In this document: positions 36,595 through 45,739 of the stretch, piece by piece
Layout of the letters: each line of letters begins with the position of its first letter
Numbering within the stretch: the stretch's first letter is position 1
From: Bacteroidota bacterium
GTDB lineage: Bacteria; Bacteroidota; Ignavibacteria; OLB7
Direction of reading: 5' to 3'
NCBI GenBank assembly: GCA_018266795.1
Contig: JAFDZV010000003.1
Span: 1-64,000 of the forward strand
Length of the DNA: 64,000 nt
Translations under genes and position numbers: made by a program
The notes under the pieces: generated by a model
The model's database searches: none
Told to the model about the DNA's origin: nothing
What the model saw: only the letters and a program-made list of their open reading frames with translations

Positions 36595-37674
36595 ATGCTC
36601 GATAAACTTAGCCAGATCCATCGCCGCTACGAAGAGATAGAAATGCGTCTTGGCGATCCCGGCATCATGAACGACATGAAGGCCTATCGCGATGCAATGC
36701 GGGAACAGCGGCAGTTGAAGCCGATCGACGAGGCCTATCACCTCTACGCGAAGCTGCTGAAGGACCTCGACGGTGCACGCGAACTGATTGCCGTTGCGGA
36801 CGATCCGGCCATGCGCGATCTGGCCGAGCAGGAGCTTGCCGATCTGCGCGCGAAACGGGAACGGATGGAGGAGGAGATCCGCTACCTCCTGATCCCGGCC
36901 GATCCGGACGATTCCAAGAACTCCATCATCGAGATCCGCGCCGGCACCGGCGGCGAGGAGGCCGCACTCTTCGCCGGCGATCTCTATCGCATGTACTCAC
37001 GGTACGCCGAGATGAAAGGATGGAAGCTGGAATTGCTGGACTTCTCGGAGTCCGAGATGGGGGGCTTCAAGGAGGTCTCCTTCATGCTCTCCGGTGAGGA
37101 CGTCTTCGGGTCGATGAAGTACGAGTCCGGCGTGCATCGCGTACAGCGCGTTCCGGAGACCGAACAGCAGGGACGCGTTCATACATCCGCCGCGTCGGTG
37201 GCAGTGCTTCCGGAGGTGGAGGATGTGGAGATCGACGTCAACCCCGCGGACATCCAGATGGACACGTTCCGTTCCGGCGGCAAGGGAGGGCAGAATGTGA
37301 ACAAGGTGGAGACCGCCGTTCGGCTCACGCATGTTCCAAGCGGAGTGGTGGTGGCCTGCCAGCAGGAACGGTCGCAGTTGCAGAACCGCGAACGTGCCAT
37401 GAAGATGCTGCGCGCGAAGCTTTACGAGCTGGAGCGCGAACGGCGCGATGCCGCGTACGCCGCGCAGCGCAAGGGGATGGTGGGAAGCGGCGATCGCTCC
37501 GAGAAGATCCGCACCTACAACTTTCCGCAGAACCGGCTCACCGATCATCGCCTGGAAGGGGAGTCGAAGAACTACTCCCTGCGTGAAGTGATCGAAGGAG
37601 AACTCGATCCGGTGATCACCGCGTTGAAGGTGGCGGATCGCGCGGAGAAGCTCAGATCCGGTGCTACGGTATAA
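36595..37674 (+). CDS. prfA: Peptide chain release factor 1
   Basis: A 359-aa class I release factor that ends translation at UAA and UAG. The GGQ motif (GGKGGQNVNK) lies at residues 231-233, close to its E. coli position, and inserts into the peptidyl-transferase centre. The stop-codon-reading tripeptide is PET, in 'RVQRVPETEQQGRVHTSA', of the RF1 PxT type rather than RF2 SPF. 'STRSGGKGGQ'-type context is complete, and no RF2-like programmed frameshift is seen. The ATG at 36595 (MLDKLSQIHRRYEEIE) gives the normal length; no Shine-Dalgarno is visible. No prmC methyltransferase gene follows. Confidence 0.97.
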   Translation: MLDKLSQIHRRYEEIEMRLGDPGIMNDMKAYRDAMREQRQLKPIDEAYHLYAKLLKDLDGARELIAVADDPAMRDLAEQELADLRAKRERMEEEIRYLLIPADPDDSKNSIIEIRAGTGGEEAALFAGDLYRMYSRYAEMKGWKLELLDFSESEMGGFKEVSFMLSGEDVFGSMKYESGVHRVQRVPETEQQGRVHTSAASVAVLPEVEDVEIDVNPADIQMDTFRSGGKGGQNVNKVETAVRLTHVPSGVVVACQQERSQLQNRERAMKMLRAKLYELERERRDAAYAAQRKGMVGSGDRSEKIRTYNFPQNRLTDHRLEGESKNYSLREVIEGELDPVITALKVADRAEKLRSGATV

Positions 37675-37992
37675 AGGTTCCTGACACAGGGCCTCCCACG
37701 TTATCGACGGCTTTTCATAAGCAGGCGTTTGGTCCTTTGTACGCTCGCCTGCGGCTCGCCGTAGTTCCTGGTCAGTGGCAAGAACAAGCCAGGCTGCATT
37801 TGACAGGAACGGTAAAACCCTGGCATGCCGAAACCTTATGGCTGCGAGGTCCGCTTCGCAGATCGCGCCGCTTGACAGAGGCGGCGGAGTGATATATTCA
37901 CGCACAACCCGGTACGCGTCCCGGCGATCAGCCCGGGGTACGGCAGCCGATTCGAACCCAGACTATCCTCCATCTTTTACACTACCGTATCG
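37675..37992. other. Intergenic region with a dispersed motif and a likely promoter
   Basis: This 318-bp gap between prfA and the L,D-transpeptidase gene has no gene. GTTCCTG (37678-37684) and CAGGAAC (37804-37810) form a widely spaced inverted repeat. The motif TTTGACAGGAAC at 37799-37810 also occurs at 34633-34644, in both cases followed within 20 bp by GGCATG. A sigma70-like promoter lies at 37872-37900. Confidence 0.5.
37872..37900 (+). promoter_or_regulatory. Candidate sigma70-like promoter for the L,D-transpeptidase gene
   Basis: A perfect TTGACA (37872-37877) is followed after 15 bp by TATATT (37893-37898) or after 17 bp by TATTCA. The gene starts 93 bp downstream. Spacing for the better -10 is short, so the call is tentative. 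Confidence 0.45.
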
Positions 37993-39201
37993 ATGACGAC
38001 ACGTCGTTCGACCACTCCGGATGCCGTAGCATTTCGTGCGGCGTCGGCATTACTCCTGTTCGTACTTCTCGCACTCGGTGCTGCCTCCTGCAACAACGGC
38101 AGGCCCGAACCTGGAAGGGAGGAGACCGCCGGCGTTCCACATCAGGCATCCGACTCGGCACGTCATGCGGACTCGGCAGCGAAGGTTTCCGAGCACAAGC
38201 TCTCCGTTGCAGAGGCGAAGTTCCCGGAGATCAAGTACACGCGACTCGCGCTCTCGAGCCGCACGTTGCTCGATTCGGTTCGTCGCCGGTTCGGGAAGAC
38301 GAAGGATGGGATTCAGGCGTTCCGTGCCATCACCACGTTGAACCGTAAGGAGTTCGGGTTCATCCGCCTGGGTGACACCGTGGTGGTGCCGGATACTGTG
38401 ATCGGCGACATGCGTGCCTACTCCGTGTTCCCGGAGCACTACCCCGCTGCGGACACGCTTCCCAAGCTGATACTGATCTCGAACAAGTACCAGTGCTATG
38501 CCTGCTACGAGTATGGGCATCTGGTGCGCTTCGCCGCCTGCAACACGGGCACGGAGAGGAAGGCGACATTCCCGGGCCGGTACGCTCTCAACTGGAAGGA
38601 GCGCCTTCGCACCTCGTCGCTCAACGAGAACTGGAAGCTTCCGTTCACGTTCAACTTCCATCTCTACGCGGGCAACGCCTTCCATCAGTTCGTGATGCCC
38701 GGCCGGCCGGTGTCGCATTCATGCGTGCGCCAGTTCATGCCGGATGCCGAATGGCTGTTCAGTTGGGGAGAAGGGGCGAAGCGTGATGGGAACGGGCGAA
38801 TGATTCCGCTGACCGGCACGCCGGTGATCATCATCGACGTCTTCGACTTCAACCGGCCTCGCGGCGGTCCATGGCTGGAGCTTGCCTCCAATCGGGAGAA
38901 TGTGCTGAAGCTTCCGGAGCATCCGATGGGTGTGGAGGAGGCATGGATTCCGCTCTCGCAGGTTCCGGCGGATGCGCGCGGCGGCATTCCCAATCGCCAG
39001 CGCTATCTGGTTGCAGAGGATACGCTGCGTGCCCGCGGCCAGATCCGGCCGAACGTGCATCTCTCCGCTTCCATCGACTACAACAAGCTGCACAAGGCGA
39101 AGGAGGCCGCGAAGGCTCGCGCGGCTGCTGCCAGGGCGAAGGCTCAGGGAGGGACCGAACAGCACGTTGTTGTGCCGGTGGAGAAGAGCGGGAACAACTG
39201 A
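37993..39201 (+). CDS. L,D-transpeptidase (YkuD) lipoprotein
   Basis: A 402-aa lipoprotein: signal and lipobox AASC (Cys at about residue 33). Residues about 145-300 carry a YkuD-type catalytic domain: 'LILISNKYQCYACYEYGHLV' and the active-site block 'AFHQFVMPGRPVSHSCVRQF', where the Cys before VR is the nucleophile. The family would cross-link peptidoglycan stem peptides (3-3 links) or attach proteins to the wall. The usual SHGC reads SHSC here. The C-terminal 40 residues form a basic Ala/Lys-rich helix (KEAAKARAAAARAKA). The ATG at 37993 begins the signal; there is no Shine-Dalgarno. Confidence 0.85.
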   Translation: MTTRRSTTPDAVAFRAASALLLFVLLALGAASCNNGRPEPGREETAGVPHQASDSARHADSAAKVSEHKLSVAEAKFPEIKYTRLALSSRTLLDSVRRRFGKTKDGIQAFRAITTLNRKEFGFIRLGDTVVVPDTVIGDMRAYSVFPEHYPAADTLPKLILISNKYQCYACYEYGHLVRFAACNTGTERKATFPGRYALNWKERLRTSSLNENWKLPFTFNFHLYAGNAFHQFVMPGRPVSHSCVRQFMPDAEWLFSWGEGAKRDGNGRMIPLTGTPVIIIDVFDFNRPRGGPWLELASNRENVLKLPEHPMGVEEAWIPLSQVPADARGGIPNRQRYLVAEDTLRARGQIRPNVHLSASIDYNKLHKAKEAAKARAAAARAKAQGGTEQHVVVPVEKSGNN

Positions 39202-39391
39202 TGCCCCCGGCCGATGCCGGCGTATGCTCGATACCTGCACCCGGCTGAATCACCGGTAGCGATGCGCGCGCCTGTTTCAACCGGGGTGCTGCTTGCCGCT
39301 CCTGACGGAGTGGACTCGTTGTGGTTCATGGACGTGGCTGGGCCAGCGCCGATGGCGTTGGCGGTATCCATCATGCGGTGGGAGGCGGGCC

Positions 39392-40360
39392 TCATGCCTC
39401 CGCGCGCGAGGCCTTCTCGAACATCCTCCGCGCGTTCCAGCGGCTCTGTTTCACATGATAGGCCACCTCCGCGCCGATCAGAAAGACCAGCGAGCTGACA
39501 TAGATCCAGAGCGCGGCCGCGGCGAAGAAGGCATAGGTGCCGTAGACCTTGCCGAAGGAATTGAACTCCGTGATGTAGATGCTGAAGATGTAGTGGGCCA
39601 GCTCCCAGAGCGCAGTGCTTGTGAGCGTTCCAACCAGGATGATATGCCGCTCCTGACGCTGGTACGGCATGTATCGGAACATCACCAGAAAGAGAAGCAG
39701 CGTAACAACGAAGTTGACGCCGAAGGAGAGAAGCGATTCCAGTTGCGACAGATGGATCACCTGGCCGATCCTGTCGCCGGCGGCCAGCGCCAGTTGAAGT
39801 ATCGGGCCTGTGATGATCGAAAGGAACACCAGCATGCCGATCATCATGATGGCCATGAAGTCGTACAGCTTGTAGATGAGGTAGCTCCGCACCTCACGGC
39901 AGCGCAGCACGCTGTTGATGGCCACGCGTATGGACGAGGCCAGCGCCGATGCGCTCCAGAGCAATCCCACCGCACCGATCACTCCCGCCAGCCCGCGATT
40001 GCGAATCAGTATGTCGATCTGCGATTGCAGCTTCACCAGGATATCCTCGCGGAAGCCCTCGGCGACGATGTACGTATGCGCCACCCGGTTCAGCTCCTGC
40101 ATGATCGCGGCGGAGTCCAGTACGTAGCCGAGGACGAAGAGGATCAGAAGGATGGTTGGAACCAGCGAGGTGATGATGTTGAACGCGATGCCGGCGGCGT
40201 ACATGTAGACATGATCGCTGTCCGTGCGGAGCGCTATCGCCCAGACATGGCTGCTGATGCGGCGAATCCAATGCCATGCCCAGCGCCACGAGTCCGTGAC
40301 AGGCCTCAGTGTCGTGGGTTCTTCCGCGGTCGATCGTGATTCGGAGGATATGTCCGGCAC
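39392..40360 (-). CDS. YihY/BrkB family inner-membrane protein
   Basis: A 322-aa polytopic membrane protein of the YihY/BrkB family. About six hydrophobic helices are visible: AAGIAFNIITSLVPTILLIL, GVIGAVGLLWSASALASSI, FMAIMMIGMLVFLSIITGPI, FGVNFVVTLLLFLVMFRYMP, ILVGTLTSTALWELAHYIFS, YAFFAAAALWIYVSSLVFLI. The family motif 'YGTYAFFAAAALWIYVSS' and 'LIGAEVAYHV' are clear. The transported or bound molecule is unknown for the family. The start is a GTG at 40358-40360; no better ATG exists. It follows LolA by 63 bp on the same strand. Confidence 0.9.
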   Translation of the reverse strand: MPDISSESRSTAEEPTTLRPVTDSWRWAWHWIRRISSHVWAIALRTDSDHVYMYAAGIAFNIITSLVPTILLILFVLGYVLDSAAIMQELNRVAHTYIVAEGFREDILVKLQSQIDILIRNRGLAGVIGAVGLLWSASALASSIRVAINSVLRCREVRSYLIYKLYDFMAIMMIGMLVFLSIITGPILQLALAAGDRIGQVIHLSQLESLLSFGVNFVVTLLLFLVMFRYMPYQRQERHIILVGTLTSTALWELAHYIFSIYITEFNSFGKVYGTYAFFAAAALWIYVSSLVFLIGAEVAYHVKQSRWNARRMFEKASRAEA

Positions 40361-40423
40361 GGAGTCGTGTTGTCACATGATGAACTGCAGCACCGCTCCG
40401 GGCGATGCTGCGAATATGCGCGA

Positions 40424-41092
40424 CTACTTCGAGAGGTCCACCACGCGAACACCGCTTGGCGGGTTGAACGTGAATGTGGAGGCGGGGATCGATCCGCCAT
40501 AGCGCGCGGAAAGGATGCGCAGCTTCAGCGAGCCCACGGACGGGCCTTCGATATCCACCTGTTGAAATCTGTACGTGCTCTTGTCGATGTAGAGCGTGGC
40601 CTTCGTCACGTCGCCGATCTTCCTGCCGGCTCCGGGGGTGCAGCGCACAATCCATACCGGCCTGCCGTTCAGCTTCGTCTCGCCGGCCAGATCCGTTGCA
40701 TAGTCCCCAGGGAACGCCGTCAGAATATCCTCCGGCGTAAGCCGCCCCGTTCCCTTCGATGCCCTGGAGATCACAACCTGCTTCTTCTCCGGCGTATACG
40801 TCCACACCTTCGCTCCATCGCTGACGATCGTCTGCTTCGGCAGATCCAGACGGTAGCGGTCGCCTCCCTGATACATCAGCGTCCCGCTCGCGTTGCCGGT
40901 GCCGCCCGTCTGTTCGAACCGGATCTCCGCGCTCGACGTGGATGCATAGAGGCTCTTCACCTTCTGAACGATCTGCTTCACGTCTGCCGTCTGATGCGGT
41001 CTGACGCGTGCAAGACCCGTATTGAACGCAACTGTGACGAGAAGCAGTACCGTTGCAATCTTCCGTGGTTGTATGTGCATGAAGGTATCCAT
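40424..41092 (-). CDS. lolA: Outer-membrane lipoprotein carrier protein LolA
   Basis: A 222-aa periplasmic protein. The signal peptide (IATVLLLVTVAFNTGLARV) follows ATGs at 41092 and 41080. The LolA half-barrel is seen as 'VKQIVQKVKSLYASTSSAEI', 'FEQTGGTGNASGTLMYQGGD', 'RYRLDLPKQTIVSDGAKVWTY', 'LTPEDILTAFPGDY' and 'LYIDKSTYRFQQVDIEG'. It carries mature lipoproteins from the inner-membrane LolCDE complex to the outer membrane. The window has many Cys lipoproteins that would be its cargo, while the DUF4292 protein may play the LolB part. It is likely co-transcribed with the YihY-like gene. Confidence 0.9.
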   Translation of the reverse strand: MDTFMHIQPRKIATVLLLVTVAFNTGLARVRPHQTADVKQIVQKVKSLYASTSSAEIRFEQTGGTGNASGTLMYQGGDRYRLDLPKQTIVSDGAKVWTYTPEKKQVVISRASKGTGRLTPEDILTAFPGDYATDLAGETKLNGRPVWIVRCTPGAGRKIGDVTKATLYIDKSTYRFQQVDIEGPSVGSLKLRILSARYGGSIPASTFTFNPPSGVRVVDLSK

Positions 41093-41343
41093 GTTGTTGA
41101 CTGCGCTAATTAACGGAATGGGCAGGAATGCGAGATCATCCCTGCGGCAATTTTCTTGCGGCTGTGACCTGTTCGTCGTTGCATGCGTTTAACGGTCGCC
41201 AATCCGAATCGTGTCCGCAGCAACATATCTGCCACGCGCCGCCGGCACCGAACCGATCTGCCATCCCTGAGGTCCCATGCGCCGGCATCGTACACGCGGC
41301 CTCCCGGCTTGCAAGGATACGTCGACCGCAGGCCATCGGCCTG

Positions 41344-43524
41344 CTACTGAAACGTAACGTCGGCCTGAAGTGCAAGTACGTCGAGGGTAGTGCCGCGAAT
41401 TTCCTGAAGGCTTCCCGGGCTTATGCTGCGGCGGTCGTTGTACGTTGTCGAGGCGAACGAGCCCGATATGAGAACCCGGTCGAGTGGCTGCCAGCGCACG
41501 AACATGGCAACGTGATATCCGTCTCCGGAGAGTGGCGAGCTGGAGATACGGCCGGGGAGATCGGCATCGGCAATGCGCGGCGCGGCGTCGAATGTGCTGG
41601 CGGTGAAGAGCGCAACGCGCCAGCCTGCAGTGAAGCTGCGTGTGGGACGATAGCGAACTTCGATCATGGTAAGAATGCCGTCGCCGGCCGGCCGCGAGTC
41701 GTCATACTGAACCTGCGTGCGCTCGAACCGGCCATGCAGCAGCAGCATGCCGCTCAACGCCGCAAGGCGTGCGTCGCAGCGGACGCCGGCAAGGTCGCGG
41801 TCCAGCAGTCGCTTCCGTTCGCGATCGAGCGTATCGGGCACCGTAAACGCATTCAGGTTGCGTGCGCTGCGTAGGCGGAGCGAGAGCAGAACGGCGGAGC
41901 CCGGACGATATTCCGCCGTGATCGCCGCATCATGGCCGGCTCTCGGGAACGGCACCGTCGGCGTGCGCTCCACGGTGTTGAACAGATCCAGATGAGCCTC
42001 GATGCGCGCCGAGCGCAGCGGCCGCAGTTCCACCGCAGCATACAGCCCCTCCTCGTTGCCTGAGGCCGAGCCGAACGGATCGCCGTGAATTGCAGCCAGC
42101 CGGGGGGACTGATAGCGGAGCGATAGCGACGCCTCCAGATGTGTTCCGCGCGTGAGCATGGTTGCAATTCCTCCCACTCCGCCGCCGGCACCGGCCACCT
42201 CGCCGGCAAGCACCGTTCCGCGCAGCGCGTAGTGCCAGTTGAAGGAGATTCCGGTAATGCGATCTCCTGAGAACTCGTAGAACAGCCTGCGCTGGAACGG
42301 TGAGGAGTACGCTGTACTGTACACCGTGAGACCGCTGCTCCCCTCCGCGCTTCGCGAACGCACCGATGCCCCGATCAATGTCTCGCTCACATTGCCGGAA
42401 CGTCGCAGCTCGCTCCAGGTGCGTCTGAAGCCATCACTGCGCAGCGTTGCGATGACGGTTCCGCTGTCGGCTCCCGTACCTGATGCATCCAGCGTCGCGT
42501 CCAGTGAGCGGCTGGAGGCGAAGATCATCGCCTCCAGATTATCCGCCAGCGCGCCGCGGCGGGTCTCCAAAACCACGCCGCGCAGAAAGCGTGTCTCCTC
42601 GGCCGACGTATGCCCCGATGCTCCATGTGCGATGCGCAACGGTGCCGTTACTGCAGCCGCAGTTCCAAAATTTCCTGTGGAGGTCCAGAGGAGCAGTCCC
42701 TGGCCGATCTCGAGGTCGTAGTCGCCCGCAACGATCCGTACGGGTCCGGCTGCGCCATCGGCGTAGGCGCTCAGAAAGGCACCGAGTCGTGTGCGAACGT
42801 CGGCGTGCGCAGGCGTTGCCTCAGTCAGTTCGTAGTCCGCGTAGGTAAAAGCGCTCGTGTCGCGCACCAGCAGCGCCTCGCCGGCGTCTTTCTCGAACAG
42901 CAGGCCAGCCCTCCACTCCGATGCCTCGATCTGCACACGTGCCAGTGCGGCAACGGGATTGCCGAGATACCGTGGTCCAAGCGGCAGCGTATCCACCTTC
43001 AGTGAATCGCCGGTGACGGGGTCGCGGCGCACAACCCGCCGATGGAGCATGCCGAGGTAGCCGCGGCGCTCCTCCAGCGCGCTCGATGCACGCAGCCGTA
43101 CGATCGCTTCGGGGAGTGTGATCCGCGCGGAGCTGTCCAGCGTCGTGTAGTCGCCCAGTGTCAGCAGCGCATCCGCCGTTATGTCGTCCAGCGAATCGAG
43201 CTCCGCGAGTGCCGTCGGATGACGGTTGCGCACGAAGCTCAGAATGGAGCGGGCAAGCATCGGAGAAATGCCGGGGAGGCGGTCGAGAGCGTCCTCATCG
43301 GCGCGATACAGGTTCAGCGGATGCCGCCGAAGCCGTTCCAGGTAATCGAGCCGCGGATCGTCCTCGTCACCATCCAGCCCCGCTCGGTCTGCATCCGATT
43401 CGATCAGGTTGTCCACAATGTTGCTCTGGCCGCGCGGCCATTGCTGCGCATTCAGAAGAAGATGTGCTGCAAGGAGGAGCGCAATTGCCGGCGTCGTGCG
43501 CGCGGCGCGGATATCGTGGCTCAT
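41344..43524 (-). CDS. Helix-hairpin-helix protein with a beta-barrel-like body
   Basis: A 726-aa exported protein. A signal peptide ends near 'LLLAAHLLLNAQQ'. Residues about 35-130 hold two HhH-type segments (HPLNLYRADEDALDRLPGIS, ARSILSFVRNRHPTALAELD), like ComEA DNA-binding repeats. Residues about 160-726 are beta-rich with many turn/strand alternations (YLGNPVAALARVQIEASEWR, GDYDLEIGQGLLLW, FSGDRITGISFNWHYALRG) and end in 'LDVLALQADVTFQ', as in outer-membrane barrels. Such HhH-plus-barrel proteins are common but uncharacterised in this phylum; a part in DNA uptake or T9SS-linked export is guesswork. The start is the ATG at 43524. Confidence 0.7.
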   Translation of the reverse strand: MSHDIRAARTTPAIALLLAAHLLLNAQQWPRGQSNIVDNLIESDADRAGLDGDEDDPRLDYLERLRRHPLNLYRADEDALDRLPGISPMLARSILSFVRNRHPTALAELDSLDDITADALLTLGDYTTLDSSARITLPEAIVRLRASSALEERRGYLGMLHRRVVRRDPVTGDSLKVDTLPLGPRYLGNPVAALARVQIEASEWRAGLLFEKDAGEALLVRDTSAFTYADYELTEATPAHADVRTRLGAFLSAYADGAAGPVRIVAGDYDLEIGQGLLLWTSTGNFGTAAAVTAPLRIAHGASGHTSAEETRFLRGVVLETRRGALADNLEAMIFASSRSLDATLDASGTGADSGTVIATLRSDGFRRTWSELRRSGNVSETLIGASVRSRSAEGSSGLTVYSTAYSSPFQRRLFYEFSGDRITGISFNWHYALRGTVLAGEVAGAGGGVGGIATMLTRGTHLEASLSLRYQSPRLAAIHGDPFGSASGNEEGLYAAVELRPLRSARIEAHLDLFNTVERTPTVPFPRAGHDAAITAEYRPGSAVLLSLRLRSARNLNAFTVPDTLDRERKRLLDRDLAGVRCDARLAALSGMLLLHGRFERTQVQYDDSRPAGDGILTMIEVRYRPTRSFTAGWRVALFTASTFDAAPRIADADLPGRISSSPLSGDGYHVAMFVRWQPLDRVLISGSFASTTYNDRRSISPGSLQEIRGTTLDVLALQADVTFQ

Positions 43525-43617
43525 GCATGCGGGCGGGGAGATCGTGAAGCCTTATGGGCTGAACACCGTTTGCGGAGTGTGCGGGGGGGCATCGGCTACG
43601 GGGCGTGAATGCGTACG

Positions 43618-44454
43618 CTACCAGCGCAGGCCGATGCCGATGGCATGGCGTATGCCGACGTTGGCGACGTACGAACCGCCATACTCCAGCAGTAGCGTCT
43701 CCGCTGTGTAGGCGAATCCTGCGGCCACTCGCCCCGGCGTCACACCCGCGCCGAAGCGCAGCGTCAGGCGATCGACCGGGATGTGCGAGATGCCGAACGC
43801 GGCGCCGGCGGAACGTCCGGACTCGTGTACGATGTCGAAGGAGACGGTGGTTTGCGGGATCAGATCGAACGCAACGCCGAGCGATATGCTTTGCGCGAAC
43901 GGCGCGCCGGCGATCGACGCCCTGTTGAGATTGCGCACGGCGGCGGCCGCACGCATTCGTGCGTTCATGCGGAGCATGAATCCGGCGTCCAGTTCCGGCG
44001 CCGCGGCCATGCCGTAACCCCGAACCGCGATGGCGTGAAGCCGAAATGCAACACCGATCCTCGCATCATCGGCGGCGGAATATGCTCCGGCTATTCCGGC
44101 GGACATCTCGCTGTAGCTCAGCGCGGCCACGCCGCCGATCGTTGCGGCCAGCGCCAGTGTGCTGTCGCGCCGCAAAGCTGCAACCGCGGCGCCGTCGCGA
44201 TATCCTTCGATTCCCAGCGCGGATGGTGCGAACGCCACAGCGAGCACCCGGCCGGAGTCCGCCTCCACCGCAGCGGGGTTGGAGGCCGCAAACCACGGGC
44301 TCTCCGTCCGTGCGGTCACGGCGCCGGCCATCGCGATCTCCGGCGGTGAGTCCCAGTTCTGTCCCGGGACGCTGCCGGGAGCGACAAGCAGAATCAGGCA
44401 GGGAAGCGAAGCCCCCTTTATCCAATGGATGCGGTTCAGTATGTTGTTTTTCAT
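43618..44454 (-). CDS. PorV/PorQ-like outer-membrane beta-barrel protein
   Basis: A 278-aa exported protein with signal peptide 'ASLPCLILLVAPGSVPGQ' after the ATG at 44454. It shows the features of the PorV/PorQ/FadL-like barrel group: N-terminal 'EIAMAGAVTARTESPWFAASNPAAV', strand pairs with Ala/Gly alternation, and the last strand 'NVGIRHAIGIGLRW' ending in Trp. PorV and PorQ are T9SS outer-membrane parts that hand cargo to the attachment complex; this protein could be one or a related barrel. It lies 93 bp before the HhH/barrel gene on the same strand and is divergent from the PorD-type gene. Confidence 0.7.
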   Translation of the reverse strand: MKNNILNRIHWIKGASLPCLILLVAPGSVPGQNWDSPPEIAMAGAVTARTESPWFAASNPAAVEADSGRVLAVAFAPSALGIEGYRDGAAVAALRRDSTLALAATIGGVAALSYSEMSAGIAGAYSAADDARIGVAFRLHAIAVRGYGMAAAPELDAGFMLRMNARMRAAAAVRNLNRASIAGAPFAQSISLGVAFDLIPQTTVSFDIVHESGRSAGAAFGISHIPVDRLTLRFGAGVTPGRVAAGFAYTAETLLLEYGGSYVANVGIRHAIGIGLRW

Positions 44455-44713
44455 CACGGCCCCCACGGATGAAGGATCCACACAATGCGCCGAACATGTG
44501 CCGTGTGAGAAGATGCAGGGAGGATGACGTGCGGAGGGAGGAGAGGAGGCGGCTCGGTGCCCGACAGCTTCCAACGGCGAACGATGCAGTGCCTGCAGGC
44601 AGGTGCGTTCCGCGTTTGATGGAGGCTGTAAACCTGCTGCGTGTGCGCAGGTCCGAACCATCCGGACAACGCTCAACTTACGAAGACGGTTCAATCAGTC
44701 AATGCGCTCAACC

Positions 44714-45625
44714 ATGATCAGATTTCGGATCGCCGTTTCCGCGGCTGCGATGCTGCTTCTCGGCGTCACCTCCCAGTCCCTCAGGGCACAGGAGATCGAT
44801 GCCACGGTGTCGGTGAACTATGAGCAGCTCCCCATCGCGAGCCAGCAGGAGCTTTCAACCTTCGCCGACGATTTGAAGCGCTATGTGGAGAACACGCGCT
44901 GGACCGGCGAGAATTGGGAGGGGCCGAAGATCAAGATGAACTTCGCAGTGATCTTTACCGGAGCCAGCGGCGACGGAATGTATTCCACGCGTCTCGTTGT
45001 GGGAAGCCAGCGCCACATCAACAACTCCGAAAAGACGTCGCCGATGGTGAAGATCCTGGACGACTCCTGGAGCTTCAGCTACACACGCAACCAGCCGTTC
45101 GTGCAGGATCCCACACGCTACGATCCGCTAACCGGGCTGATTGACTTCTACGTCTACGTTGCAATCGGTCTGGACTTCGACAGTTACGCATATCTGGGCG
45201 GCGCCTCAACCTACGAGAAGGCATGGACGCTGGCCCAACGCGCGCAGATCCGAACCGATGTGGATGGTTGGAAGACGGACGTTACGCCGGGCACGTTCTC
45301 CAAGTACGGGCTTATCCGCGAGCTCACGGAGATGCGCTTTGCACCGCTGCGCAGGTTCATCTACAATTATCATTACAACGGACTGGACCTTACCACGAGC
45401 AACAAACAGGCCGCACTGGACTCCATCAACACCTACATCGGCGATCTCGTTGTCGCGAAGGACAAGCTGGTGCAGCCCAGCGTGCTCCTGCGCGTGATGA
45501 GCGACGCCAAGTACATGGAGTTCGCGGAGTTGTTTGCCGGCTACACCGATCCCGTTATCTGGCGCAAGCTCATCTATCTCGATCCGGGCCATCAGTCCAC
45601 CTTTGAACAGGCACGCGATCGATAG
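44714..45625 (+). CDS. DUF4835 family protein, PorD-type T9SS component
   Basis: A 303-aa periplasmic protein of the DUF4835 family, to which the gliding/T9SS protein PorD belongs. After the signal 'AVSAAAMLLLGVTSQSLRAQ' come typical features: 'SVNYEQLPIASQQELSTFAD', 'LKRYVENTRWT', 'SFSYTRNQPFVQDPTRYDPL', 'GLIDFYVYVAIGLDFDSYAYLGG', and 'FKYG..RELTEMRFAPLRRFIY'. The conserved segment from about 60 to 240 is intact. The ATG at 44714 or 44702 starts it. It supports the presence of a T9SS in this organism, matching the seven sorting-domain proteins in the window. A 17-bp terminator follows 36 bp past its stop. Confidence 0.88.
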   Translation: MIRFRIAVSAAAMLLLGVTSQSLRAQEIDATVSVNYEQLPIASQQELSTFADDLKRYVENTRWTGENWEGPKIKMNFAVIFTGASGDGMYSTRLVVGSQRHINNSEKTSPMVKILDDSWSFSYTRNQPFVQDPTRYDPLTGLIDFYVYVAIGLDFDSYAYLGGASTYEKAWTLAQRAQIRTDVDGWKTDVTPGTFSKYGLIRELTEMRFAPLRRFIYNYHYNGLDLTTSNKQAALDSINTYIGDLVVAKDKLVQPSVLLRVMSDAKYMEFAELFAGYTDPVIWRKLIYLDPGHQSTFEQARDR

Positions 45626-45660
45626 CTGCCGCCGACTGTCCGCAGCCTCCAGGATACATC

Positions 45661-45704
45661 AACGCAAAGCGGTCCGGAAATCGATTGCCGGACCGCTTTG
45701 CGTT
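45661..45704. terminator. Bidirectional terminator with a 17-bp perfect stem
   Basis: AACGCAAAGCGGTCCGG at 45661-45677 pairs perfectly with 45688-45704 around a 10-nt loop. It lies between the convergent PorD-type gene and the first subtilase gene and would end transcription from both sides. Confidence 0.85.
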
Positions 45705-45739
45705 ACCGATGTTGCATGATCGAGTGGCGCTGCCTCCGC

